From the NCBI GenBank assembly GCA_003149835.1, contig QAMX01000174.1:1-18697 (forward strand): 18,697 nucleotides of DNA, in the 5' to 3' direction. Shown in pieces: positions 7,819-14,270 of the stretch. Each line of letters opens with the position of its first letter. Position 1 is the first letter of the stretch. The notes under the pieces were generated by a model that saw only the letters and a program-made list of their open reading frames with translations, ran no database searches and was not told the DNA's origin. This DNA is from Clostridiales bacterium. Lineage in GTDB: Bacteria > Bacillota > Clostridia > Oscillospirales > QAMX01. The translations under genes were made by a program, and so were the position numbers.

Positions 7819-8169
7819 ATGCTCAATTTAAGCTCTGTGCTCTCGGCAGCAGGGGGAGAAACTGTGGCGACTACGGCGGCGGGAGCGGGCGGCGGCTCGG
7901 CCAACAGCTGGATTTCTACGGTTATCCTGATCGTCGCGATGGTCGCGGTATTTTATTTCCTGATTATCCGGCCGCAGAAAAAGCGCGATAAGCAGGCCAG
8001 AGAGATGCGCAGCTCCATCAAGGTCGGCGACGAGATCGTCACCATCGGCGGCGTCTGCGGCAAGGTTACCAACGTCAAGGACGATACGATCACGATCCTT
8101 TCGGCCGAAAGCAAAATGACGTTTTTAAAGACTTCGGTCGCATCGGTCACCTCGCCCGACAACGACTAA
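7819..8169 (+). CDS. yajC: Preprotein translocase accessory subunit YajC
   Basis: A 116-residue single-span membrane protein that associates with SecDF and the SecYEG channel. After an Ala/Gly-rich extracytoplasmic start, one helix spans about residues 32-50, followed directly by the family motif IIRPQKKRDK and a cytoplasmic domain with VGDEIVTIGGVCGKV (about residues 71-85). The ATG at 7819 follows GGAGG by 9 nt, and the longer upstream reading frame runs through the promoter, so it was rejected. No secD/secF or tgt is adjacent in the window, unlike in many bacteria; instead a small membrane protein and the SCIFF genes follow. Confidence 0.95.
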   Translation: MLNLSSVLSAAGGETVATTAAGAGGGSANSWISTVILIVAMVAVFYFLIIRPQKKRDKQAREMRSSIKVGDEIVTIGGVCGKVTNVKDDTITILSAESKMTFLKTSVASVTSPDND

Positions 8170-8200
8170 GCTTTTCCGCGCGGCTTAGGCATGAAACCCG

Positions 8201-8233
8201 CCGCCTCCGAATACAGATAGGTAGCGGAGGTGG
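8201..8233 (+). promoter_or_regulatory. Hairpin that sequesters the ribosome-binding site of the next gene
   Basis: CCGCCTCCG (8201-8209) can pair with CGGAGGTGG (8225-8233) over 9 positions (one G-U), leaving a 15-nt loop. The right arm contains the GGAGG (8226-8230) of the downstream GTG-start gene. Folding would hide the Shine-Dalgarno sequence, so translation may depend on coupling to yajC or on a trans-acting signal. Confidence 0.55.
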
Positions 8234-8238
8234 AGACT

Positions 8239-8631
8239 GTGGAACGGAACGGACGAGGCATCGGATTGCTTCACAGAGTAAAGGGTTTAATGATTTCCGC
8301 CGTGTTCGGCGTGCTTGCGGAGCTGCTGGTGATTTTGATTTTTGCGATCGCCGCTGTAAAAACGGGCAGCCTGAACGCGGTTGCGAGCGCGTGCGTCTAT
8401 GCGGCCGCGCTGGCCGGCGGTTTTTGCGCGGGCTTTCTGGCGGCCAAAAAAGCGGGTAAAAACGGCCTGATAAACGGCGCGGCGGCGTCGCTCGTCTGCG
8501 CGCTGCTGATGTGGGTGCTGGCGCTGATCCCGGCTGGCGGGGGAGGCGCGGCCCTGCCGATTGCCGCCGTCATCTGTGTGACCGGCGGGCTCGTCGGCGG
8601 CCTGATCGGCGTGAACCTGTCTTACCGGTAA
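8239..8631 (+). CDS. Small four-helix membrane protein, TIGR04086-like
   Basis: A 130-residue, very hydrophobic, Gly/Ala-rich protein with four predicted transmembrane segments (about residues 18-38, 45-66, 75-95 and 102-125) and short charged loops (AAKKAGKNG). From memory the length, composition and position between yajC and the SCIFF gene match the TIGR04086 family of Clostridia, whose function is not known. The GTG at 8239 was chosen because GGAGG ends 8 nt before it; the in-frame GTG at 8230 overlaps that ribosome-binding site. A role with YajC in the membrane or in SCIFF peptide handling would be guesswork. Confidence 0.75.
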   Translation: MERNGRGIGLLHRVKGLMISAVFGVLAELLVILIFAIAAVKTGSLNAVASACVYAAALAGGFCAGFLAAKKAGKNGLINGAAASLVCALLMWVLALIPAGGGGAALPIAAVICVTGGLVGGLIGVNLSYR

Positions 8632-8696
8632 GGGCGGCGGCGCAAGAATGCGGATGATTCAAAAGAAACTGAAAAATAAAAAGGAAGAAGTAACAG

Positions 8697-8843
8697 ATGA
8701 AACACATTAAAACTCTCAACGCCAAAAATTTACGGAAGAGCGCGGCAAAGGGCGGCTGCGGCGAATGCCAGACCTCCTGCCAGTCCGCGTGCAAAACCTC
8801 CTGTACCGTCGCAAACCAGAAGTGCGAAAACAGCGAACAGTAA
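8697..8843 (+). CDS. scfA: SCIFF ranthipeptide precursor (six cysteines in forty-five)
   Basis: A 48-residue precursor starting MKHIKTLNAKNL, the conserved leader of SCIFF peptides, followed by a Cys-rich core with GGCGECQTSC, QSACKTSC and a final Cys before the acidic end. The cysteines are at 21, 24, 28, 32, 36 and 43, exactly six. In this family the partner radical SAM enzyme links Cys sulfur to a non-alpha carbon of an acceptor residue (a ranthipeptide thioether; Thr in the CteA example). Candidate acceptor here is Thr37, in SCTV. AAGGAAG lies about 9 nt before the ATG. It is 65 nt after the membrane protein gene and 272 nt before scfB. No protease or exporter gene is adjacent, and the biological role of SCIFF peptides is still poorly known; a signalling role has been proposed. 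Confidence 0.97.
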   Translation: MKHIKTLNAKNLRKSAAKGGCGECQTSCQSACKTSCTVANQKCENSEQ

Positions 8844-8856
8844 TCGAAAAACAACG

Positions 8857-8890
8857 GGGCCGCGCAGAGGCTTTGGCCTTTGCGCGGCTC
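8857..8890 (+). other. Stem-loop 1 of the scfA-scfB spacer
   Basis: A stem of about 15 bp starts 13 nt after the scfA stop: GGGCCGCGCAGAGGC (8857-8871) folds back on the segment ending 8890, with a 4-nt TTTG loop and two G-U pairs. No run of U follows, so it is not a classical terminator. It may protect the 3' end of the short peptide message or reduce read-through into scfB. Confidence 0.6.
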
Positions 8891-8905
8891 GGATTGTCTC
8901 GGTAA

Positions 8906-8964
8906 CGCCCGCCGTCAAGGCGGCGCCGCAGCCAAAACGCTGCGGCGCAGATTGACGGCGGGCG
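8906..8964 (+). other. Stem-loop 2 of the scfA-scfB spacer
   Basis: Perfect 13-bp outer arms CGCCCGCCGTCAA (8906-8918) and TTGACGGCGGGCG (8952-8964), then an internal loop (GGCG / AGA region), then a perfect 10-bp inner stem GCGCCGCAGC (8923-8932) with GCTGCGGCGC (8939-8948) and a 6-nt CAAAAC loop. With 23 paired positions it is one of the most stable foldings in the window. No U-tract follows. It also folds equally on the minus strand. Confidence 0.65.
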
Positions 8965-8979
8965 ACCCAAAAAGGCGCC

Positions 8980-9068
8980 GTTGCCGCGGCCGGACATTCG
9001 GCGTAAGCGCCGCCGGCCGGCGTTTCGCTTGTAAAGGCGCCGCTCATTTTTCGCATAGCGGCGGCAAC
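8980..9068 (+). other. Folded element 3 of the scfA-scfB spacer
   Basis: Outer arms GTTGCCGC (8980-8987) and GCGGCAAC (9061-9068) enclose GGCCGG (8988-8993) pairing with CCGGCC (9013-9018), and a CGGCG-TAAG-CGCCG tip (8999-9012). A 12-bp perfect palindrome lies at 9011-9022. A T5 run at 9047-9051 is inside the element. Alternative pairings exist, so the exact fold is uncertain. Just after it comes the scfB ribosome-binding region. Confidence 0.45.
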
Positions 9069-9115
9069 GCTCTCAGCGAAAAGAAAAGTATCAATTGACT
9101 TGGGGATATTGGCGA

Positions 9116-10516
9116 ATGGCTTATACATCGGTTCATACATATGAAATGCTCGGACAGTACCTCGCGCTGGACGTCGCGAGCGGCGCTGTCCATATTCTGG
9201 ACCAGCTCGCGTTCGACGCGCTGCGGCTGTTGACGCCGCCGCTCAGCGAAGCGTGTCCGCCTGCGCTTTATGAAAAGCTCGGCGCTTCGGCCGAAGAAAT
9301 CGACGAGGCCTACGCGGAGCTGTACGCGCTGTATCAGGACGGGCTGCTTTTTTCGGACGACGATTACGAGCAGATCGCCGCGATGATCGACCGGCGGCCG
9401 CCTGTCAAGGCGCTGTGCCTGCACATTTCGCACGACTGCAATCTGCGCTGCAAATACTGCTTTGCGGGCACCGGCAATTTCGGCGGCCAGCGGATGCTGA
9501 TGTTGCCGGAGACTGCGATTGCGGCGATGGAATTTGTCCGCAAGGCGTCGGGCTCGCGGCGGAATATTGAGGTGGATTTCTTCGGCGGCGAGCCGCTGAT
9601 GGCGTTTGACACGGTGATCAAAACCGTGGAATACGTCCGCGCCCGCGAGAAGGAATGGGGCAAAAGCTTCCGTTTTACCATCACGACCAACGGCCTCGCC
9701 CTTGACGACCGAAAAATCGAGTTTATCAACCGCGAGATGTCCAACGTCGTGCTTTCGCTCGACGGGCGGCCGGAGGTCAACGACGCGCTCCGCTGCGACA
9801 TCGCCGGCAACGGGAGCTATGCGCGCGTCATGCCCAAGCTCCTGAAAATGGCGGGCAGCCGCGGCGGCAAAGACTATTATGTGCGCGGGACGTTTACGCG
9901 CCTGAACCTCGATTTTGCCGAAGACGTGCTGCATCTCCGCAACCTCGGCTTCAAGGAGATCAGCGTCGAGCCGGTCGTTACGACCGATCCGGCTCTTGAT
10001 TTTACCGAGGCCGACCTGCCGCGCATCTATGCGGAATACGAGCGGCTGGCCCAGATCATGCTCGACCGCGCCGGCTCCGACGAGGCGTTCCGGTTTTTCC
10101 ATTTCATGATCGATCTCGAACAGGGGCCGTGCGTCATTAAACGCCTGCGCGGCTGCGGCGCGGGCGCGGAATACCTCGCCGTCACGCCGGACGGGGAGCT
10201 GTACCCGTGCCATCAATTCGTCGGCAACAGCGATTTCAAAATCGGCAGCATCTACGAGCCGGACAAGCTCAACCAGCCGCTGCGGGAGAAATTTGCAGCG
10301 CAGAACGTCTACACACGGGACGGCTGCCGCGACTGCTTTGCGCGTTTTTACTGTTCGGGCGGCTGCTCGGCCGCGAACTTCAACAAAAACGGCGATATCG
10401 CCAAGCCCTATGCGCTCGGCTGCGATATCGAGCGCAAGCGCGTCGAATGCGCGATCGCGCTGAAAGCGGCTTTGGCGGTGCGCGAAAGCGATCGCGCGGG
10501 CGGGGACGGAAAATAG
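9116..10516 (+). CDS. scfB: SCIFF maturase, radical SAM/SPASM ranthipeptide synthase
   Basis: A 466-residue radical SAM enzyme that forms thioether crosslinks in the SCIFF peptide (family of CteB). The start has the peptide-recognition (RRE-like) domain with ALDVASGAVHILDQLAFDAL. The radical SAM cluster is CNLRCKYC, with Cys108, Cys112 and Cys115. FFGGEPLM and ITTNGLALD are typical downstream motifs. The C-terminal SPASM region has Cys347, Cys365 in LYPCHQF, Cys404-x2-Cys407-x5-Cys413-x3-Cys417 and Cys436, enough for two further iron-sulfur clusters. The ATG at 9116 is preferred (GGGGA 9 nt upstream) over an upstream in-frame TTG at 9095, which has no good ribosome-binding site. The stop is 11 nt before proC, so the two are surely co-transcribed. 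Confidence 0.96.
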   Translation: MAYTSVHTYEMLGQYLALDVASGAVHILDQLAFDALRLLTPPLSEACPPALYEKLGASAEEIDEAYAELYALYQDGLLFSDDDYEQIAAMIDRRPPVKALCLHISHDCNLRCKYCFAGTGNFGGQRMLMLPETAIAAMEFVRKASGSRRNIEVDFFGGEPLMAFDTVIKTVEYVRAREKEWGKSFRFTITTNGLALDDRKIEFINREMSNVVLSLDGRPEVNDALRCDIAGNGSYARVMPKLLKMAGSRGGKDYYVRGTFTRLNLDFAEDVLHLRNLGFKEISVEPVVTTDPALDFTEADLPRIYAEYERLAQIMLDRAGSDEAFRFFHFMIDLEQGPCVIKRLRGCGAGAEYLAVTPDGELYPCHQFVGNSDFKIGSIYEPDKLNQPLREKFAAQNVYTRDGCRDCFARFYCSGGCSAANFNKNGDIAKPYALGCDIERKRVECAIALKAALAVRESDRAGGDGK

Positions 10517-10527
10517 AGGAGAACGCG

Positions 10528-11325
10528 ATGAAACGGATTGGATTTATCGGCGGCGGAAAGATGGCGGGCGCCATCCTCGGCTCGCTGCTGAAAAACGGAT
10601 ATGACGCTGCGGGCTTGACCGTCAGCGATTGCAGCGAGGAGGCGCGGGCGCGCCACGCGGCAAGCGGCGTATACGTCACGGAAGACAACGCCGAAGCTTG
10701 CTCGCGCTCCGACGTCGTTTTTCTCGCCGTAAAGCCGCAGCAGATGGTTGCGGCGCTGGCCGGTATCGGCGCGGCGGCGGACGGGAAGACGCTGGTGACC
10801 ATGGCGGCGGGGATCAAAACGGAGACGGTCCGCGCCTGCTGTCCCGGCGCGGCCTGCGTAATCCGCATGATGCCCAACACGCCGATGCTCGTCAATATGG
10901 GGACGATTGCCGTCGCATTCAACGGCGCGCCGGAAGGGGCGGCCGCCGACGTGACGGCGATTTTATCGAAGGCCGGCGAGGTCTTTGCGGTCGAAGAAGA
11001 GCTGATGGACGCGGTGACCGCGCTTTCCGGCTCCGGCCCGGCTTATTTCTACCGCTTCGCCCAGGTGCTGGCCGCCGCCGCCGCCGCGCAGGGTCTGCCG
11101 TATGAGACTGCTGTCAAAATGGCCGCAAAGACCATGGCGGGCGCGGCTGAAATGCTGCTCTCGACCGGGAAATCGCCCGAAGAGCTGCTGCGCGACGTGT
11201 CGTCCGCAAAGGGGACGACGGTCGCCGCTTTGGAGGCGTTTGACGCCGCCGGTCTCGACGCGGCGCTCAAAAGCGGCGTCGACGCGGCCTATCGCCGCTC
11301 CGTGGAGCTGGCGGCGGGGAAATAG
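10528..11325 (+). CDS. proC: Pyrroline-5-carboxylate reductase
   Basis: Reduces 1-pyrroline-5-carboxylate to proline with NAD(P)H in the cytoplasm. The 265-residue protein has the normal length. The Rossmann start is KRIGFIGGGKMAGAI; other marks are AVKPQQM (residues 71-77 region), IRMMPNTPMLVNMG near residue 113, and the signature LSGSGPAYFY near residue 168 followed by an alanine-rich dimerisation helix and SSAKGTTVAALEAF. AGGAG lies 6 nt before the ATG. It is tightly linked to scfB (11 nt). No functional relation between SCIFF and proline synthesis is known to me; glutamate-derived amino acids are also made by the arg operon in the same window. Confidence 0.95.
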   Translation: MKRIGFIGGGKMAGAILGSLLKNGYDAAGLTVSDCSEEARARHAASGVYVTEDNAEACSRSDVVFLAVKPQQMVAALAGIGAAADGKTLVTMAAGIKTETVRACCPGAACVIRMMPNTPMLVNMGTIAVAFNGAPEGAAADVTAILSKAGEVFAVEEELMDAVTALSGSGPAYFYRFAQVLAAAAAAQGLPYETAVKMAAKTMAGAAEMLLSTGKSPEELLRDVSSAKGTTVAALEAFDAAGLDAALKSGVDAAYRRSVELAAGK

Positions 11326-11397
11326 AGCGGGCCGGACGGGGAGGCTGCGGCAAACGGCTGACGCGGCCGGTGTGAAAAAAGATGGACGGTGACAGGG

Positions 11398-12273
11398 ATG
11401 AATCTTGCGTATGCGCGGGTCCTCGACGGTCAGCTGCGGGAGAGCGTGGTCGGCAAGACGATTCGGGCGGTTGTGGCGAATCAGAATCCGCACAGCTTTG
11501 TGTGGTTTGCGTTAGAGCCGCAGCGCGCGTTTCGAGACGACAGCGCCGCGCCGGAGACGGCCGCATACCTGACCGGGAAAACGATTGCGCGGAGCGACGT
11601 ACAGACGGGCGGCTACGGACTGTTCAATTTTTTATACGTCGGGGACCGGGCGCTGATGAGCGATATCGCGCCGCGCTATTTTTCGCCGTCGGAAAAGCTG
11701 CCGAAGAGGCACCAGCTGCTCCTCCTTTTTGAAGACGGATCGGCGCTGTGTTATACGGCCTCTCTGGGCGGGGCGCTGTTTTTATTCAGGGTGGATGAAA
11801 ACGGTTTGGCGCAAGGGTATGCGAACCCCTTTCCGGCGCTCCTGTCCGCCGCGTTTTCCTATGATTTCTTTTGCGAGCTGATCCGCCGCTCATCGGGCAA
11901 GGCGGTTTCGGTCAAGCAGCTTCTGGCGACGAAGAACAGAGTCCCGGGGATCGATAACGCGCTGCTCCAAGACATTCTCTGGGAGGCGCGCGTCAACCCC
12001 AAAAGCAAGATAGACGCACTCGACGAGGCGGATTTTCAGCGCATCTTCCACGCGGTCAAGGCGGTGGTTCCGGCGATCATCGCCGCCGGCGGCAGAGATA
12101 CGGATAAGGATCTGTACGGGCGCTTCGGCGGCTATGCTACGAAAGCGAGCAGAAATACGGTGGGGAAGCCCTGCGCCCGCTGCGGCGAGGCGATCGTAAA
12201 GGAAGCGTATCTGGGCGGTTCGGTCTTCTATTGCCCTTCGTGCCAACAGGAAAAACGGCGTAAGCTTCCGTGA
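11398..12273 (+). CDS. MutM/Nei-fold DNA-glycosylase-like protein lacking N-terminal catalytic residues
   Basis: A 291-residue protein with the three-part plan of formamidopyrimidine/endonuclease VIII glycosylases: a beta-sandwich N-domain, an H2TH domain (KQLLATKNRVPGIDNALLQDILWEA, about residues 175-200, matching the GIGN region) and a C-terminal zinc finger with Cys-x2-Cys and Cys-x2-Cys (PCARCGE...FYCPSCQQ). Active members begin (M)PELPE, where Pro is the nucleophile and Glu assists. Here the start is MNLAYARVLDGQL, aligned through VVGKTI, and both residues are missing; an alternative GTG at 11389 does not restore them. The Arg of the zinc finger is also replaced (LGGSVFYC). It may be a non-catalytic DNA-binding member or use another mechanism. 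The ribosome-binding site is weak (GGTGA), so the start is uncertain by 3 codons. It follows proC by 72 nt. Confidence 0.8.
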   Translation: MNLAYARVLDGQLRESVVGKTIRAVVANQNPHSFVWFALEPQRAFRDDSAAPETAAYLTGKTIARSDVQTGGYGLFNFLYVGDRALMSDIAPRYFSPSEKLPKRHQLLLLFEDGSALCYTASLGGALFLFRVDENGLAQGYANPFPALLSAAFSYDFFCELIRRSSGKAVSVKQLLATKNRVPGIDNALLQDILWEARVNPKSKIDALDEADFQRIFHAVKAVVPAIIAAGGRDTDKDLYGRFGGYATKASRNTVGKPCARCGEAIVKEAYLGGSVFYCPSCQQEKRRKLP

Positions 12274-12404
12274 ACAAAAGCCGTTGTTCAGGAGTGCTAA
12301 GGGATCAAACGGCTGAGAAAGCGCCGCTTTAAAAAGCTTGCCCCATTTTCTGAATGAACCTCCGTCTCTCCGAATATATTGAAGAGAGAGGGGAGGGAAA
12401 CGGA

Positions 12405-13010
12405 ATGCGCAGACACGCTTTGCATCCGCGCGGCCTGATTTCCGACGGCGGCGCGGCGCTGATTCTTTGGTTTGCGTTTGCGGCCGGGTGCGCCGTCGGC
12501 GCCGTATGGGCCGGCCGGATCTCGGCAGCCGCGTCGGATAACCTGAAACAGGGCCTGGATCTGTATATCGCGGCGGCGGGAGACGGGCTGCTGAGGATCA
12601 ATTTCTGGCACAGCCTGCGGGATGTGCTGCCGTGGACGGTTTTGGCCGTCGTGTTCGCGGCGTTTGTCTCGTGCGGCGTGACGCTGCCGCTGCTTCTGTT
12701 TGCAAAGGGCTGTACGCTCGCATATACCGTTTCCTCCGTCATGGCGGTTTACGGAACGCGCCTCGGTCTGCTGACGGCCGGAGCGCTCTGCGGAGCCAAA
12801 AACCTGTTTCTGCTGTTGGCGCTGGCGCTGGCCGCAGCGCCCAATTTCACCCGGACCCTGCGCCGCGAACGGCAGCGCGGCGGCCGGAGGCTCTATACGG
12901 CCGACGACGTATACTGGACGTCGGCGCTGCTGGCGCTGTTTTTGACGTTGGTAGCGGTGGCGGCGGATCTGTATGTGACGCCGGCGCTGACCGCGCTTTT
13001 GGCGCGGTAA
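12405..13010 (+). CDS. spoIIM: SpoIIM-like membrane protein (stage II sporulation protein M family)
   Basis: A 201-residue protein with about five transmembrane segments. The hydrophobic pattern, a first helix of Gly/Ala type (AAGCAVGAVWAG), the central FWHSLRDVLPW loop, LPLLLFAKGCTLAYTVSSVMAVYG and a C-terminal helix ending VTPALTALLAR resemble SpoIIM, a partner of SpoIID and SpoIIP in the septal peptidoglycan machine that drives forespore engulfment. The ATG at 12405 is chosen because GAGGGGAGGG lies just before it; a longer start at 12354 would include that site. The match is by pattern rather than by a diagnostic motif, and general DUF95-type membrane proteins are an alternative. It starts 131 nt after the glycosylase-like gene and is 33 nt before the next membrane protein. 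Confidence 0.6.
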   Translation: MRRHALHPRGLISDGGAALILWFAFAAGCAVGAVWAGRISAAASDNLKQGLDLYIAAAGDGLLRINFWHSLRDVLPWTVLAVVFAAFVSCGVTLPLLLFAKGCTLAYTVSSVMAVYGTRLGLLTAGALCGAKNLFLLLALALAAAPNFTRTLRRERQRGGRRLYTADDVYWTSALLALFLTLVAVAADLYVTPALTALLAR

Positions 13011-13043
13011 CGGCGGATAATCTCTGAAATTGGAGACGAACAA

Positions 13044-14129
13044 ATGAGTTTTTTGAAACCGAATTACAACAAACCGGGCCGCGGCGTCGAAAAGGACGAG
13101 CCTCAGGGCCCCGCGTTCGTAAAATTTTTTAAGCTGTATTTCCGCAATTTCTCGAAAATGATCGGGTACGGGACGGTCTATTTTCTCGTCATGCTGCCTC
13201 TGATCTGCTTTGCGGCCTATTTTATTACGGTGCGCATTAACCCGGAGCTGATTACCAATTATGTCGAGGCGCTTCAATCCGTATCGGATGCCACGATCGT
13301 TGAAGAAGGCAAGCAGATAATGACCAACTCATGGCTGGTTTTTCTGCTGCTGCCCGTTTTCTATGTGCCGCGCTGGCTGTCGATTCCGCTGGTTATCCTT
13401 TCATCGGTCTGTATCGGGCCGCTCAACTGCGGGATTGTCTACTGCATGCGCAACCACGCGCGCGAGGATCACGCGTGGTTTTCCGACCTGTTTACGCGCG
13501 CGTGGCGCAACAAATGGCAGGGGCTGGCGTTCGGCTTTCTTGATCAGGCGGTCTGCCTGAGCCTGCTGGTCTATCTCTTTTCGCCGGAATCGATGGGGCT
13601 GCCGCAATCGGTGTTCTTTTACTGCCGGATCCTCTGCATCGCGATCTTTGTGCTGTACATGGTGATGCGCTGGTATATCTACCAGATGATCGTGACCTTT
13701 AACCTGAAATTCCGCGCGCTGATCAAAAACTCGTGGATGTTTGTGATTCTCGGCTTCTGGCGCAATCTGGCGGTCGGTCTGTCGAGCGTCGCTATGCTCG
13801 CGCTGTTTATCCTGTTTCCGCTCTTTTATCCGGCTGCCATGCCGTTTTTCCTGCTGATCATGATGTTTTTGATGTGGAGCCTGCTCATTTTCCTCGCCGT
13901 GTTCGGGACGTATCCGGTCATGCACAAGTATCTCGTCGCCCCCGCGCTTGAAGAACAGCGCAAGGCCGAGGCGAAAAAAGGCCGCGCCGCACAGAACGCT
14001 GAGCAGGATGAAACGGCAGACGAAGACAGCGAAGCGGACAAGCAGGATGTCGAAACGGACGGGCCGGACGGCGGCGCCGAGGACGAAAAAAACGGCGTGG
14101 ATGATTCAATTCTCGACGATGATGACTAA
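13044..14129 (+). CDS. DUF624/YesL-like membrane protein with acidic C-terminal tail
   Basis: A 361-residue protein with about five to six transmembrane segments. The cytoplasmic start SFLKPNYNKPGRGVEKDEP, the following FFKLYFRNFSKMI helix, the CIGPLNCGIVYCMRN segment and the DHAWFSDLFTRAWRNKW loop are typical of the DUF624 (YesL) group of Clostridia, whose function is unknown. After residue 305 a tail of about 55 residues is built almost only of Lys/Glu/Asp/Ala, first basic then strongly acidic, ending SILDDDD. GGAGA lies 8 nt before the ATG. It lies 33 nt behind the SpoIIM-like gene, so the two probably form a unit. YesL relatives often sit by sugar-transport genes, which is not the case here. 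Confidence 0.75.
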   Translation: MSFLKPNYNKPGRGVEKDEPQGPAFVKFFKLYFRNFSKMIGYGTVYFLVMLPLICFAAYFITVRINPELITNYVEALQSVSDATIVEEGKQIMTNSWLVFLLLPVFYVPRWLSIPLVILSSVCIGPLNCGIVYCMRNHAREDHAWFSDLFTRAWRNKWQGLAFGFLDQAVCLSLLVYLFSPESMGLPQSVFFYCRILCIAIFVLYMVMRWYIYQMIVTFNLKFRALIKNSWMFVILGFWRNLAVGLSSVAMLALFILFPLFYPAAMPFFLLIMMFLMWSLLIFLAVFGTYPVMHKYLVAPALEEQRKAEAKKGRAAQNAEQDETADEDSEADKQDVETDGPDGGAEDEKNGVDDSILDDDD

Positions 14130-14210
14130 AACCGTATTAGCAGACGCATACTATCATCAAAAATACGAGAAATATCACAAAAACGGCAGAAAATTTATAT
14201 GGTTTGCGCC

Positions 14211-14239
14211 TTGCAAAATCAACAGGTTTGCGGTAAAAT
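14211..14239 (+). promoter_or_regulatory. Sigma-A-type promoter of gap
   Basis: TTGCAA (14211-14216), a 17-nt spacer and TAAAAT (14234-14239), in a notably AT-rich 140-nt gap. Transcription would start near 14246, leaving a leader of only about 25 nt with the GGAGG site. Confidence 0.7.
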
Positions 14240-14270
14240 CTATATATCATAACAAATGGAGGAAAAGAAA

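Noticed and set aside
8230..8238. GTG at 8230 as start of the TIGR04086-like gene
   Set aside because: It overlaps the GGAGG that properly serves the GTG at 8239.
8906..9068. The spacer hairpins as a CRISPR-like or integron-like repeat array
   Set aside because: The three stems differ in sequence and size, and there are no regular direct repeats or spacers.
9095..9115. TTG start for scfB 21 nt upstream of the chosen ATG
   Set aside because: No Shine-Dalgarno sequence precedes it, whereas GGGGA is well spaced before the ATG at 9116, and family members begin near that point.
9044..10216. Minus-strand open frame of 390 codons opposite scfB
   Set aside because: The opposite strand carries the certain SCIFF maturase with all its cysteines; the antisense product has no recognisable domain.
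12272..12404. Terminator or promoter between the glycosylase-like gene and the SpoIIM-like gene
   Set aside because: Only weak 5-6 bp stems without a U-tract are present, and the TATATT near 12375 has no matching -35 box, so nothing could be supported.
12297..13277. Minus-strand open frame of 326 codons opposite the SpoIIM-like gene
   Set aside because: Gln/Arg-rich shadow of membrane-helix codons, no ribosome-binding site and no motif.
14256..14270. ATG at 14256 as start of gap
   Set aside because: It contains part of the GGAGG site used by the ATG at 14271, and GAPDH begins with the residues after the latter.
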